The notes: generated by a model from the letters alone, not told the origin. A stretch of 33,627 bases of DNA from Chromatiales bacterium (GCA_026982395.1 JALSHD010000011.1:1-33627); one strand, 5' to 3'; positions 1 to 9,250 are shown, counted from the first letter of the stretch. Numbers and translations: made by a program.

Positions 1-184
1 GTTCGGCGGCAAAGTGTTGGGCATCTGCCGCTGATCCGCCATTGCCGCAGATGTAGATCTGTCCTCCGTAGCCAAGAACGCGCAGGATTCGTTCTACCGC
101 CTCATGAATCTGCGGGGTAAGGTTTTCTATACATGCGATGGCCTGGTTATGGGCGGCAAGTATGGATGGGATGTTTAAGCTCAT
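1..184 (-). CDS. gmhA: Phosphoheptose isomerase, N-terminal part (runs off the window)
   Basis: The first 61 codons of a SIS-domain sugar isomerase are present; the rest lies beyond position 1. The segment GGQIYICGNGGSAADAQHF near residue 38 is the phosphosugar-binding loop typical of GmhA. GmhA converts sedoheptulose 7-phosphate to D-glycero-D-manno-heptose 7-phosphate for the LPS inner core, in the cytoplasm. The ATG at 184 is the only in-frame start before upstream non-start codons, but no good ribosome site precedes it. It follows a GT9 heptosyltransferase-like gene by 39 bases, which supports GmhA. DiaA, a related SIS protein involved in DnaA binding, is the main alternative and cannot be fully excluded from a fragment. 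Confidence 0.85.
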   Translation of the reverse strand, partial: MSLNIPSILAAHNQAIACIENLTPQIHEAVERILRVLGYGGQIYICGNGGSAADAQHFAAE

Positions 185-223
185 AAGCGTGAGTCGTGAT
201 GGTATGGATAAGGAGGTATTGTA

Positions 224-1441
224 TTACTTTTTATCAAGAACCGGGCGCAATGCATAAAATACCTGCTGCGGCTGAATGGCCTGCAGGCAGCGGTTGTCGC
301 TGCAGGGGGTTTTGCGGTGGTTGGCCGCGCTGACGCACGGGGAGCAGGCCAGTCCGGCATAGATGGGGGTGGAGTTGCCCAGTGAACCGTACAGGGCCGG
401 GGTCTCCGGGCCGAACAGGACAAACACAGGCAGATCAGTAATGGCGGAAAAATGGCCCGGCCCGGAGTCGTTGGTGACCATCAGGGTGGCGATGCTGTAG
501 AGTGCGGGCAGTTCCCCCAGCTTCAGCTGACCGGCGAAGTTGACGCACCGTTCGTTTCCCACCTCGGTTCGCAGCGCTTCCGCCTCCTGCTGCTCGGAGG
601 GCGCGCCGGTGATCAGGATCACCACATCGGGGAAAGTCTCCAGAATCATCTTCATCAGCGCCACATAACGCTCCGGCATCCAGCGGCGCTGGGGCAGCAG
701 CTCGCTGGCGTTGGGATTGATCAGCACCAGACGCTGCTCTGTTGGTTGCCAGGCGGGAAAGCAGTGTTTGATCTGCTCGCGCAGCTCTGACTGTTGAGTG
801 GTGCTGACTGAAACCTTGCGCAGCTGGATCTCGTCGTCGCTGATGATTGTCTTGGAGTAGGGACACTCCTCCTGTTTGCTCAGCAGGGCGTTGACCAGTG
901 CGATAAAGTTTTTGGCGATGTGCTGGTGGGGGTTATAGGCCACCCGGTGCGTCAGCATCTCTCCACGGTACAATCCTTCGTTGTGAAAGGCGTGAAAACC
1001 TACCCGGTTGACCGCTCCGCACAGGCCGGCCAACAGCGCCGTGTAACGGGAGAACAGCTCCAGATCGATAACGCTGTCGATGCCCATCTTGCGGCTCCAG
1101 CGCAGAAAGGCCAGTGTATCGGCTGCCAGGTGCAGCAGGCTGGCCTCCCGGATCATGAAAATGTTCTGCCGGGGGATGGTATCCAGCAGATAGAGGCTGG
1201 GAGCATTTTTGGCAAAGATGACAAAGTAGAGTTCGGCATTCAGCTCCCGCTTCAGTTTTTGCATGGCGGGGTCGGCAAGGAGGGTGCTGCCCATTTCGGA
1301 CAGCTCAATCAACAGCACTCTACGCGGTGCTTTTTTTTCTGCTGGTCTGAAGTACCGCCACAGCCGCAGCCATCCGCTCAGCAACCCGCAGAGAGGAACG
1401 CCTGCCAGGTGGTCAATACGCCGCATGGTGTCAACTTTCAT
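224..1441 (-). CDS. Glycosyltransferase family 9 (heptosyltransferase-like)
   Basis: This is a 405-residue GT9-family protein, expected to add heptose or a related sugar to LPS core on the cytoplasmic face of the inner membrane. The N-terminal Rossmann strand is RVLLIELSEMGS (about residue 41). The C-terminal nucleotide-sugar half has LINPNAS, then the family signature VTNDSGPGHFSAITDLPVFVLFG, followed by a Cys-rich stretch (LACSPC, TPCSDNRC) often seen in GT9 members. The start at 1441 is preceded by GAGGAAACGTTATG, a good ribosome site. It sits 9 bases after the flippase-like gene and just before gmhA, which fits a heptose/LPS role. The acceptor and exact sugar are not determined. It is somewhat longer than typical WaaC/WaaF because of an N-terminal extension of about 40 residues. 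Confidence 0.85.
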   Translation of the reverse strand: MKVDTMRRIDHLAGVPLCGLLSGWLRLWRYFRPAEKKAPRRVLLIELSEMGSTLLADPAMQKLKRELNAELYFVIFAKNAPSLYLLDTIPRQNIFMIREASLLHLAADTLAFLRWSRKMGIDSVIDLELFSRYTALLAGLCGAVNRVGFHAFHNEGLYRGEMLTHRVAYNPHQHIAKNFIALVNALLSKQEECPYSKTIISDDEIQLRKVSVSTTQQSELREQIKHCFPAWQPTEQRLVLINPNASELLPQRRWMPERYVALMKMILETFPDVVILITGAPSEQQEAEALRTEVGNERCVNFAGQLKLGELPALYSIATLMVTNDSGPGHFSAITDLPVFVLFGPETPALYGSLGNSTPIYAGLACSPCVSAANHRKTPCSDNRCLQAIQPQQVFYALRPVLDKK

Positions 1442-1450
1442 AACGTTTCC

Positions 1451-2365
1451 TCAAATCTGGTGCTTTCCCGCCAGGTAGAAATAGAGGCCGGGGAGGCTGG
1501 TCACTATCAACGCCACACCGTAAAGGATAGACATGGACAGCACCATGGTCTTGTCGGCTCCAATCAGGGTAAACAGACCGACCATGGCGCCTTCCCTCAC
1601 ACCCCAGCCGGCCAGCGTGATGGGCACAAGAGTCAACAGAATAACCGGCGGAACAATAACCAGAAAGATAATCAATCCATAGTGCATTCCCACCCCCTGC
1701 GCCAGATAGTAGAAGGCAATGATGGAAAACAGATGGGTGAGCAGCGTCATGGCAATCTGGATGGCCCCCTTGTTGCCCCGATACACTCTGTTGGTGCGCC
1801 TCGACAACCCATACAGGGGGCGCAGCCAGGACTTGCGGAAAAAGCGAAACCGGGCAAGATTGAAGCGCTGTACCGCCATCAGGATGAGGATGGCGCAGAT
1901 TCCGCCGGTAGAGAGTGCATTGATGATCCAGAATATCTCATCCGGAAGCAGTCCCGGCCGTAGCATGTTGGCGAGCAGGTTCAGCATCAGCAGGCCGCTC
2001 AATCCCACCAGCCGGTCGATGAATACACCGGCGAAGGCATCCCGTTTGCGGAATCCCAGCCGGACAATATCCAGTACGCGCAGCGCATCGCCGCCGATGC
2101 TGGTGGGCAGTGCCTGGTTAAAGAATGCTCCCTTGAAATAGCTCTTCAAGTAAAAGAGAAAACGCTGGCCGAAACGGAGCTCCTTCATGATAATGTTCCA
2201 GCGGTAGGAGGCCAGGAAGGTGCTCAAAAACTGGGCAGCAAAGCCGAGTAGCACATAACCCAAGTGTGCATCACCAATTGTCGCAGCCACCTTGCGGATG
2301 TCAATGCTGCGAAAGATGAGGAAAAAAATAGCGAGTGTAACGAGTATTTTAACTGCGTTCTTCAT
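1451..2365 (-). CDS. Flippase-like / lysylphosphatidylglycerol synthase TM-domain protein
   Basis: A polytopic inner-membrane protein of 304 residues related to the membrane domain of lysylphosphatidylglycerol synthases (UPF0104 / TIGR00374-like family). It begins MKNAVKILVTLAIFFLIFRSID and shows about eight hydrophobic segments. The family's internal signature appears as QALPTSIGGDALRV, and near the C-terminus PITLAGWGVREGAMVGLF. There is no soluble aminoacyl-transferase domain, so it is probably not a true MprF; proteins of this size are thought to be lipid or glycolipid translocases. An upstream in-frame start at 2413 exists, but the ATG at 2365 matches the family N-terminus. It lies at the head of the GT9-gmhA group, so a role in envelope glycan or lipid assembly is inferred. 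Confidence 0.8.
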   Translation of the reverse strand: MKNAVKILVTLAIFFLIFRSIDIRKVAATIGDAHLGYVLLGFAAQFLSTFLASYRWNIIMKELRFGQRFLFYLKSYFKGAFFNQALPTSIGGDALRVLDIVRLGFRKRDAFAGVFIDRLVGLSGLLMLNLLANMLRPGLLPDEIFWIINALSTGGICAILILMAVQRFNLARFRFFRKSWLRPLYGLSRRTNRVYRGNKGAIQIAMTLLTHLFSIIAFYYLAQGVGMHYGLIIFLVIVPPVILLTLVPITLAGWGVREGAMVGLFTLIGADKTMVLSMSILYGVALIVTSLPGLYFYLAGKHQI

Positions 2366-2632
2366 CAAGACGGGGGAGAGTAGCGTGTCACTGGCCTGCA
2401 ACTGACACGGCAACTTGAATATATTCGCCGCGTGTCGGCCGGTCTTTCAAACATCATAGGTGCAGGGGTTTCAGACGTGCGCCGGCCCACACTTGCAGCG
2501 TCCGACAATGGGACTTCCATTGCCATTGCCCTCTGCCCTGAACCAGTACATACCTGAAGTGCTGAATACAATATATTTGGTTGCCGTGTTAACAATAGAC
2601 AGGATCATACCATTTCGGCGGAATTACGGGTA
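2366..2632. other. Intergenic gap within the minus-strand envelope genes
   Basis: This stretch separates the PAP2 gene from the flippase-like gene. No convincing gene is seen. On the minus strand an AT-rich TATATT near 2570-2576 could be a -10 element for the downstream group, but no well-spaced -35 box accompanies it. The gap suggests that flippase-like, GT9 and gmhA form their own transcription unit. Confidence 0.35.
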
Positions 2633-3418
2633 TTACCGAAGTTTCTTCAGGCGCCACAATCCCGGCAGCGCCATCACCAGACAGGATACCGCAATGGCTC
2701 GCTGGAAAACCGCAACATCCAGATCGCCGGTACGGTGATAGAGCAACAGCCAGATCGCCAGTATCGTCAGCAGGAGGGCAAAAGCACGTTGTGCCTTCGG
2801 CTGTACCCCTGCTTGCCACCGCTGGGCCAGCAGGGTTCCGAATCCTGCGGCGAGCCAGCCGCCAAATGCTCCGGCAAGCACGTCCATTGGCCAGTGTGCT
2901 CCCACAACCATGCGGGAACAGCCCACGACAACAGCCAGGGACAGCAGCGCCATCTGTATTCCCCATGACCTTGAATGCAGGAACAGCACTCCGGCAAGGG
3001 TGAAAATGGTGGTGGTGTGGCCAGAGGGAAAGGAGTGCTGTTTAAGAACCGGCCCGATAATAGACAATGCATCCGCGGGTAACAGCGCCGCAGGGCGCAT
3101 TGCCCCCACCAGCGGTTTCAGGCCCAGCGCCCACACCATGGCAAGCAGAGCGGCCACCATCATTGCCCGCACAACATCCGGACGGCGGCCGATAAAGGGC
3201 AGGATCAGTACCAGCGCCACGACGCCATCACCCAGCAGGGTCAAATGTGACCATAACAGTTTCCCGGTGTATTGGCTTAACCCGTTGAACCAGAGAAACA
3301 GCGCCAGATTCAGATCCGCTGACCAGACGACAATCATGCCGATCAGGGCTGCCAGCGGCACACCCCAGAACCGCGGGCTGCTCCAAATCTGTGTGAACTG
3401 GATCTCTATTTTATTCAC
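2633..3418 (-). CDS. PAP2-family membrane phosphatase
   Basis: Type 2 phosphatidic-acid phosphatase, an inner-membrane enzyme that removes phosphate from lipid substrates such as undecaprenyl pyrophosphate, phosphatidylglycerol phosphate or lipid A. All three family motifs are visible: KPLVGAMRP (KX6RP), PSGHT, and SRMVVGAHWPMD (SRX5HX3D), which together hold the catalytic His residues. Six or so membrane segments surround them. A GTG start at 3418 is preferred: AGGA sits about 11 bases before it and it overlaps the stop of the glycosyltransferase gene by 8 bases, as in coupled operons. An ATG at 3472 would add 18 residues. Its neighbour is an ArnT/PMT-like transferase that uses polyprenyl-phosphate sugars, so recycling of the lipid carrier or lipid A dephosphorylation is inferred. 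Confidence 0.88.
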   Translation of the reverse strand: MNKIEIQFTQIWSSPRFWGVPLAALIGMIVVWSADLNLALFLWFNGLSQYTGKLLWSHLTLLGDGVVALVLILPFIGRRPDVVRAMMVAALLAMVWALGLKPLVGAMRPAALLPADALSIIGPVLKQHSFPSGHTTTIFTLAGVLFLHSRSWGIQMALLSLAVVVGCSRMVVGAHWPMDVLAGAFGGWLAAGFGTLLAQRWQAGVQPKAQRAFALLLTILAIWLLLYHRTGDLDVAVFQRAIAVSCLVMALPGLWRLKKLR

Positions 3419-4889
3419 TGCCCCGATAATCCTCACAGGAAAAATAGCGGAAAGTAACCGCAGGCTTGCCATTCAGCAGAACAGGCAGCGGATCCAGTTC
3501 TGTACAGTGGGCAAAAAACCGGCTGCCCGGCTTGCCCCGGTAATACGACGGTGTTACCAAGATACCGCGCGTCCCTTTTTGCGGTGAGCCGAACCAGAGG
3601 TCAAACTGATCAAAACGCTGATCCAGCACCTGCACCGGCGTGGGACGGGCGTACCAGGCGATACGGCTGGCATAGGTCCAGTTCTCTACAAAAATCTGCG
3701 CCGGCTTGCCAGGGGAGTCCGGCATCTGCCGGCGCAGCTGCTCGGCCCGCTGGGCAGCCTGTTCCCAGCCATACAGATCGCGCAGCGGGTGGTTGTTTGC
3801 CTGGAACGGCATCCAGGGAACCAGTAACTGACTATACACCACCAGGATCAGGAGCCCGGAGTAGATGGCGGAGAGCCACACGGTAATCCGTACCGGGCGC
3901 TGCTGCCAGCGCTGAAGAATCCAGCGTGCAGCGAGCGGAGCGGCAATGGCCCATCCCAGTGCGGTCCAGTGTGGCAGAGTGGCGTAGAAGCCCCCGTTCC
4001 AGCCAAACAGCAGCAGTACTGGCAGGGCGAAGCAGAGTGTGTCCCGGACTCCGGGGTGCCGGTATTCGCGCAACCCCTGAATCAGCGCTACCCAGCCGAA
4101 CAGATACAGTGCCGGGGTGTAAGCCAGAAGCTGCCCCGCCTGGCTGAGCAGGAATCGCCCGGCGCTCCAGTGGCTGCCTTTGGTGCCGTGTTGAAGCTGG
4201 TAGTTAAAAGAGATCCAGTCATGGATGTGGTTCCACCACAGCACCGGAAGAATCAGCAAAAATCCGGTGCCGACCGCCAGCCACAGCCCCGGTGACAGCA
4301 GGCGCCGCCACTGCTTGCCAGCCCCCAGTGCCAGCAACGCCCCCACAGCCAGGGTGATGGCGGTATATTTGGACAGTCCCGCCAAGCCGAGAAACAGGCC
4401 GCTCAACAGCCAGTCGCGTAATCCGTTGTGATTCAGTGCGCGGCGCAGGTAACGAATCGCCAGCAGGCCAAACAGCAGCAAGGGGCCATCGGGAACCATC
4501 GCCATCGCCAGCAGCTGGATAATAATACCGCCCTGGAACAGGACCACCGCGACAAAACCCAGCCACGGTGACTGATCCGGAAACAGCTCCCTTGCCAGCT
4601 GATACAGCACCAGACTGGCGGCAGCGGAGAGGGTAATGGGGATCAGGCGCAGTGCAAAATCACTTTGGGAAAAGGGCAGAATCAGTGCCTGTAACCAGCC
4701 GACCATCGGGGGGTGATCGAAGTAGCTCCAGTCCAGATGCAGGCCGTAGAGCGCATAGTGAGCCTCGTCCACGCTGAGCCCGATGCCGGGCGCGACCAGC
4801 AGATGCAGCAGAGTTATCCCCATGATCAGTGCCCACGTTGCCTGGAGTGCGCGCCCGGCCTGTCGAGAGGTCTCTTTTGTTTTTTGCAT
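3411..4889 (-). CDS. ArnT/PMT-like polyprenyl-phosphate-sugar glycosyltransferase (GT39/GT83 type)
   Basis: A 492-residue inner-membrane glycosyltransferase of the PMT_2 superfamily. The first periplasmic loop has LSVDEAHYALYGLHLDWSYFDHPP, with the DE pair and the DHPP motif characteristic of these enzymes. About eleven or twelve hydrophobic segments follow, then a soluble periplasmic tail from about residue 375. Relatives transfer a sugar from an undecaprenyl- or dolichyl-phosphate donor to lipid A, LPS or protein. The start at 4889 (MQKTKETSRQ) is 20 bases after the SPOR gene. The acceptor cannot be read from sequence; it may be an L-Ara4N-type lipid A modifier, but other arn genes are absent here, so the arnT symbol is not used. 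Confidence 0.85.
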   Translation of the reverse strand: MQKTKETSRQAGRALQATWALIMGITLLHLLVAPGIGLSVDEAHYALYGLHLDWSYFDHPPMVGWLQALILPFSQSDFALRLIPITLSAAASLVLYQLARELFPDQSPWLGFVAVVLFQGGIIIQLLAMAMVPDGPLLLFGLLAIRYLRRALNHNGLRDWLLSGLFLGLAGLSKYTAITLAVGALLALGAGKQWRRLLSPGLWLAVGTGFLLILPVLWWNHIHDWISFNYQLQHGTKGSHWSAGRFLLSQAGQLLAYTPALYLFGWVALIQGLREYRHPGVRDTLCFALPVLLLFGWNGGFYATLPHWTALGWAIAAPLAARWILQRWQQRPVRITVWLSAIYSGLLILVVYSQLLVPWMPFQANNHPLRDLYGWEQAAQRAEQLRRQMPDSPGKPAQIFVENWTYASRIAWYARPTPVQVLDQRFDQFDLWFGSPQKGTRGILVTPSYYRGKPGSRFFAHCTELDPLPVLLNGKPAVTFRYFSCEDYRGSE

Positions 4890-4909
4890 TGTGGTGAGCT
4901 GTATGCGGT

Positions 4910-5713
4910 CTATTGATGCAGCATGGTGCAGGGGCGTTGTTCAACCGTTGCTCCCCGCTCACTCCTGATCAGGCTGTTCAGCACTTGCCGTGGCAGGCGT
5001 TTGCCTTCGGAATTGCGCAATGCCAGCCAATATTGGCGCTTTCTGATCCGTACTTCATTGATAGTAGCATCCCGGTTGTGTTTCCTTACCCGGGTCAGCC
5101 GTTTCCGGGCGCTCTCTCTTGTCGAGAAGATACCCAGGGATACAGCATTTTTCATTTCTCCCGAAGTTATCGGTTGTGCATCAGCGAATCCTGCTGCATT
5201 CAGTTTCTGCGCTGTGTCACGGGATTTTTTGCTGCTGGTAGCCGGCGGAATATGAACCCAGTACCCGGTTCTCTGCTGCGAGCTGCTCCAGCGCTTTTCC
5301 ACACGAGCTGATAAGTTTGCTGTCCGGGAAATTACCTGTTGAACTTTCGTGCTGGAGGTAAAGGGGCCAAGAACATAGCAAAGACCACCTTTTTGTGCGG
5401 TGGGCAGGGATGGTGGACTGGAAGAGGCAGTGCTGGTTCGGGAAGCGGTAGTGACCGGTTCGCTTGCTCTTTGCTCAGCAGTTGCCGGCGGGAGCTCCTT
5501 TATCGGCGCGGAATCTGCCGGAGAGGGTTTGTCTTTCACCGGGGGGGGTATCGTCAAGGCAGGTTCAAGTTCGCTCAACAGTACCAGTGTTTTGCCTTTT
5601 GATGAGAATGCTGCTTCCTGTTGATAGGAGGAGCCAGCGTCGTCCTCCCGGAGCCAATTCCAGAAAAAAAAGATAATATTGGCTGCCAGCAACAGCAGGA
5701 ATAACCACCTCAT
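4910..5713 (-). CDS. SPOR-domain protein with N-terminal membrane anchor
   Basis: A bitopic protein of about 267 residues. The N-terminus MRWLFLLLLAANIIFFFWNW is a membrane segment. A Pro/Ser/Thr-rich linker (about residues 25-105) leads to a conserved GLCYVLGPF segment and then a SPOR-like repeat region with RTGYWVHIPPATS and AVSLGIFSTRESARKRL. SPOR domains bind denuded peptidoglycan strands, often at septa, in the periplasm. A TTG at 5722 overlaps the coaX stop, but the ATG at 5713 gives a cleaner N-terminus; neither has a clear ribosome site. The birA-coaX-SPOR order is well known from other gammaproteobacteria, which supports this call. Confidence 0.82.
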   Translation of the reverse strand: MRWLFLLLLAANIIFFFWNWLREDDAGSSYQQEAAFSSKGKTLVLLSELEPALTIPPPVKDKPSPADSAPIKELPPATAEQRASEPVTTASRTSTASSSPPSLPTAQKGGLCYVLGPFTSSTKVQQVISRTANLSARVEKRWSSSQQRTGYWVHIPPATSSKKSRDTAQKLNAAGFADAQPITSGEMKNAVSLGIFSTRESARKRLTRVRKHNRDATINEVRIRKRQYWLALRNSEGKRLPRQVLNSLIRSERGATVEQRPCTMLHQ

Positions 5714-5718
5714 GTCGT

Positions 5719-6489
5719 TCAAGTATTACGCGTTGTGTTGTTGTCAGCCAGAATCCTTGCCCCCTCGAGCACCAGCTCAGATCTGTGCTGCCATCTGCCA
5801 TCCAGATACGGGAGCAGTTGCACAGCGTCGCCACCAGTGATGATGCATACTACTTCAGATTCTGCTGTTTTACCTAGTTTTGCCGCCATTTGCTCCATTG
5901 CGCCGACCAACGCATAGCGGCAGCCCAGCGTGACAGCACTGCTGGTGTCCTCTCCGAAGCTGAGGTTTTCTGATTCCGGGTTGCTGTCAGGCAGACCGAT
6001 CCTGGCGGTGCCGGAATATAAAGAGTGTTGCATAAGTCTCTGACCGGGCAGGATGAGCCCACCCAGGTGCTGGCCGTTGCTGTCCAGTGCATCGATGGTG
6101 GTGGCTGTTCCGCAGTCAGCGATGCAAACGGTCTGTCCGGGAAAGAGATGATGCGCGGCGATGATTGCTGCCCAGCGATCCACCCCAAGCCGCAAGGGCT
6201 CCCGGTAGCCGCTGGATACGCCGCAGGCCTGTGCGCTGCTGTGCAGGAACTCTGCCGGGATCCCCCATGTCTTGTTACACCATGCGGATAGTGATTCATT
6301 CGCCTGCTGTTGCGCTACACTGGTAACGATTACCCGTTGTGGTGGGGGCCGATTGATCCAGCACTGTTTCCACAGTTGCGACAGAGGGCGGTTTCGATAT
6401 TCAATTGTGCCTGCCGGTTTGATTCGCTTGCCGTTCCACTCTGCCCATTTGATGCGGCTGTTGCCAAAATCTATTATCAGCCAGTTCAT
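5719..6489 (-). CDS. coaX: Type III pantothenate kinase
   Basis: CoaX phosphorylates pantothenate to 4'-phosphopantothenate, the first step of coenzyme A synthesis. It belongs to the ASKHA fold and, unlike CoaA, is not feedback-inhibited by CoA. Seen in sequence: MNWLIIDFGNSRIKW (phosphate-1 motif), LGVDRWAAIIAA, and ADCGTATTIDALD with HLGGLILPG. The protein is 256 residues, the usual size. The ATG at 6489 is chosen because it forms TGATG with the birA stop, a classic translational-coupling arrangement; a GTG three codons earlier is possible. The gene continues into the SPOR gene with a tiny gap or overlap, so birA, coaX and SPOR are almost certainly co-transcribed. Confidence 0.95.
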   Translation of the reverse strand: MNWLIIDFGNSRIKWAEWNGKRIKPAGTIEYRNRPLSQLWKQCWINRPPPQRVIVTSVAQQQANESLSAWCNKTWGIPAEFLHSSAQACGVSSGYREPLRLGVDRWAAIIAAHHLFPGQTVCIADCGTATTIDALDSNGQHLGGLILPGQRLMQHSLYSGTARIGLPDSNPESENLSFGEDTSSAVTLGCRYALVGAMEQMAAKLGKTAESEVVCIITGGDAVQLLPYLDGRWQHRSELVLEGARILADNNTTRNT

Positions 6490-7484
6490 CAACAACACCG
6501 TACGGGAATAACCGGCCGCAGGCTTATATCGCCACTGTGAATGGAGCGCAGACCGTCCTCACAGGCCAGTTGCAATGCTCCGGTCTCATCAATACCCCGG
6601 GCAGTTCCGGACACAACCCCTGATGGGTGATGGAGTTGTACCTGCCGGCCGGCCAAGCAATCCAGTTCATTCCAGCGCTCAAGCAAGGTGGTCAGGCCGT
6701 TACGCTGATAGCTGGACAGTCCTGTCAGCAGGTGGTGCAGCAGCAGCCCCGCGATTCGGTTGCGTCCGGGTAGTTTGCCAGTGATGGTGCGGATATCTGT
6801 CCAGGGTTGATCAATGGTTTCAGCCGCACTGGCAGGCATATCCACGTTAAGCCCGATCCCGATAACTGTCTGGCAAGGTCCGGTCGTTTCTCCTTTTATT
6901 TCAATAAGAACTCCCGCCAGTTTGCGACCGTCATGCAGTACATCGTTGGGCCACTTCAGTCCAATGTCCGTTACTCCCGCAGCTACCAGGGCCTCTGCTA
7001 TCCAGATGCCGGTGGCGAGGCTCAGGCCGGAGAGTGTGTTGGCCCCGTCGTCAAAATGCCATGTCAGAGAAAAGCAGATATTGGCGGCAAATGGCGAATG
7101 CCAGCTGCGTCCCCGTCTGCCGCGCCCGGCCTGTTGATATTCAGCAAAGCAGGCCACTCCAGTTCCGGTTTGGGCCATCAGATAGCGGTTGGTAGAGTCG
7201 ATTTCTGGCAGAATTTCCAGTTTGGCGAGCAAGGTTCGGCTGGTACTGTCCAGATGGGAGATGATTTGCTCATGCTGTAACAGTTCAAGTGGTCGGCAGA
7301 GGCGGTAGCCTTTGCCGCTAACTACTTGAACTGCAAGACCAGATTCATCGAGTGATTGCAGTTTTTTCCAGATCGCGGTGCGGCTTACACCGAGCGCTTC
7401 GCCCAACTGCTGTCCTGAATGGAATTGGCCGTCAGCCAGGATTTTCAGCAGGGGGTATATTCGTCGCAGACCGGAACTGTGCAT
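6489..7484 (-). CDS. birA: Bifunctional biotin-protein ligase / biotin operon repressor
   Basis: BirA activates biotin with ATP to biotinyl-AMP, attaches it to the biotin carrier protein of acetyl-CoA carboxylase, and in its repressor form binds the bio operator. The N-terminal winged helix-turn-helix is visible (SGQQLGEALGVSRTAIWKKLQ, about residues 22-43), so this is the regulatory, group II type. The catalytic core has AGRGRRGRSWHSP (biotinyl-AMP loop) and LKWPNDVL. At 331 residues it has the normal length. It begins 23 bases after fabB. The link with fabA and fabB makes sense because biotin is needed for malonyl-CoA supply to fatty-acid synthesis. Confidence 0.96.
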   Translation of the reverse strand: MHSSGLRRIYPLLKILADGQFHSGQQLGEALGVSRTAIWKKLQSLDESGLAVQVVSGKGYRLCRPLELLQHEQIISHLDSTSRTLLAKLEILPEIDSTNRYLMAQTGTGVACFAEYQQAGRGRRGRSWHSPFAANICFSLTWHFDDGANTLSGLSLATGIWIAEALVAAGVTDIGLKWPNDVLHDGRKLAGVLIEIKGETTGPCQTVIGIGLNVDMPASAAETIDQPWTDIRTITGKLPGRNRIAGLLLHHLLTGLSSYQRNGLTTLLERWNELDCLAGRQVQLHHPSGVVSGTARGIDETGALQLACEDGLRSIHSGDISLRPVIPVRCC

Positions 7485-7507
7485 TCAGGGTGCGTGATTC
7501 CGAAAAC

Positions 7508-8725
7508 TCACTCTGACCAGCGCTGGCACACCACACAGGCGTTGGTGCCGCCAAAGCCAAAGCTGTTGGACATGATTTGGTTCAGGGTGATGTTATCCTG
7601 CCGCTGACGCACAATGGGGTAACCCTCTGCTTCCGGATCCAGTTGTTCGATGTGGGCGGATGCGGCGAGGAAGCTGTTTTCCATCATCAACAGGGAGTAG
7701 ATGACCTCGTTGACTCCGGCTGCCCCCAGCGCATGACCGGTAAGCGATTTGGTCGAGGAGATGGCCGGCAGCTGTTCACCGAATACCTCTTTGACCGCCT
7801 TGAGTTCGGTGATGTCACCGGCCGGGGTGCTGGTGCCGTGGGCGTTGATGTAATCGATCGGGCCATCAACGGTGCTCATGGCAATCTGCATGCAGCGTAC
7901 CGCACCTTCGCCGGAAGGGGCCACCATATCCGCGCCGTCGGAGGTGGCGCCATAACCGACCACCTCGGCGTAGATTTTGGCGCCGCGTGCCCTGGCGTGC
8001 TCCAGCTCCTCCAGTACCAGCAGCCCGCCGCCTCCGGCAATGACGAAACCGTCGCGATTGGCGTCAAAGGCGCGTGAGGCGGTGGCTGGGGTATCATTAT
8101 ATCTGGAGGAGAGGGCGCCCATGGCATCGAACAATACCGACATCGACCAGTGCAGCTCCTCCCCGCCGCCGGCGAAAACGATATCCTGTTTGCCTAGCTG
8201 GATCTGCTCAACACCGTTACCGATACAGTGGGCGCTGGTGGAGCAGGCGGAACTGATGCTGTAGTTGATCCCCTTGATCTTGTAGGCAGTGGCCAGATTG
8301 GCCGAGGTGGTGCTGCCCATGGCCCTGGGGACACGATACGGACCAACCCGTTTTGCCCCCTTGCTGCGCAGAATATCGGCGGCTTCCACCACGGTAACAT
8401 TCGAGGCGCCGCCGGAGCCGACGATAATGCCGGTGCGGGGATTGGAGATATCCTGCTGCTCCAGTCCGGAATCGGCAATTGCCTCCCGCATGGCCAAGTA
8501 GTTGAATGCGGCGGCATCACCCATGAAACGCAGCAGCCTGCGATCAATCAGCTCCTTGTAATCCAGACGGATCGGGCCATGAACATGAGAGCGAAAGCCC
8601 AGCTCAGCGTATTCGTCGCTGTGCTCAATGCCGGAGCGCCCTTCCTGCAGGGAGGCAAGTACCTCCTGCTTGTTGTTGCCAATACTGGAGACAATACCAA
8701 GTCCGGTAATTACCACACGCCGCAT
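7508..8725 (-). CDS. fabB: 3-oxoacyl-ACP synthase I
   Basis: FabB condenses malonyl-ACP with acyl-ACP and elongates the cis-3-decenoyl-ACP made by FabA, which makes it essential for unsaturated fatty acids. The thiolase-fold signature [14 protein letters not shown] contains the catalytic Cys near residue 161. The two catalytic His residues appear in [12 protein letters not shown] and [12 protein letters not shown], and the glycine-rich end SFGFGGTNA is intact. At 405 residues it is full length. The start at 8725 lies 9 bases after the fabA stop, so the two are an operon as in many gammaproteobacteria. Confidence 0.96.
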   Translation of the reverse strand: MRRVVITGLGIVSSIGNNKQEVLASLQEGRSGIEHSDEYAELGFRSHVHGPIRLDYKELIDRRLLRFMGDAAAFNYLAMREAIADSGLEQQDISNPRTGIIVGSGGASNVTVVEAADILRSKGAKRVGPYRVPRAMGSTTSANLATAYKIKGINYSISSACSTSAHCIGNGVEQIQLGKQDIVFAGGGEELHWSMSVLFDAMGALSSRYNDTPATASRAFDANRDGFVIAGGGGLLVLEELEHARARGAKIYAEVVGYGATSDGADMVAPSGEGAVRCMQIAMSTVDGPIDYINAHGTSTPAGDITELKAVKEVFGEQLPAISSTKSLTGHALGAAGVNEVIYSLLMMENSFLAASAHIEQLDPEAEGYPIVRQRQDNITLNQIMSNSFGFGGTNACVVCQRWSE

Positions 8726-8734
8726 AATCTGACC

Positions 8735-9250
8735 TCAAAAACCTTCTGTTGATGTGAACAGGCCAACCCGCAGGTCACTGGCCGTATAAATTTGCCGGCC
8801 ATCCACTTCCATGGTTGCATCGGCAATTCCCATGTACAGCCTGCGTTTGATGACACGTTTCAGGTCGAGCTGGTAGGTTACCAGTTTGTTCTTGGGCAGT
8901 ACCTGTCCGCTGAATTTGACCTCACCGGCGCCGAGGGCGCGACCGTGGCCAGGGCCACCACTCCAGCCCAGGAAAAAGCCCACCAGCTGCCACATGGCAT
9001 CCAGACCCAGACAACCCGGCATCACCGGATCGCCCTCAAAGTGGCAGTCAAAAAACCACAGATCCGGAGTGATATCCAGTTCGGCCCGGATCTCCCCCTT
9101 GCCGTGCGCGCCCCCTTCATCAGTGATGAGAGTGATGCGGTCAAACATCAGCATGGGGGGCAGGGGCAGCTGGGCATTGCCGGGACCGAAAAGTTCTCCC
9201 TTTGCACAGGCAATGAGTTCGTCGTGTGAGTAGCTATTCTGTTTTTGCAT
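8735..9250 (-). CDS. fabA: 3-hydroxydecanoyl-ACP dehydratase / isomerase
   Basis: FabA dehydrates 3-hydroxydecanoyl-ACP and isomerises trans-2- to cis-3-decenoyl-ACP, the branch point to unsaturated fatty acids. With the ATG at 9250 ([12 protein letters not shown]) the protein has 171 residues, and the active-site pair falls at His70 ([14 protein letters not shown]) and Asp84 (LGLDAMWQ), the same numbering as in the E. coli enzyme. A TTG one codon earlier is not preferred. It is the first gene of the long minus-strand series, preceded by a non-coding region with a good -10 box. Confidence 0.97.
   Translation of the reverse strand: MQKQNSYSHDELIACAKGELFGPGNAQLPLPPMLMFDRITLITDEGGAHGKGEIRAELDITPDLWFFDCHFEGDPVMPGCLGLDAMWQLVGFFLGWSGGPGHGRALGAGEVKFSGQVLPKNKLVTYQLDLKRVIKRRLYMGIADATMEVDGRQIYTASDLRVGLFTSTEGF

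Noticed and set aside
920-1963. Plus-strand open frame of 347 codons
   Set aside because: It is antisense to the GT9 and flippase-like genes, both of which have clear family motifs and good starts; its own product is low-complexity and Gln-rich.
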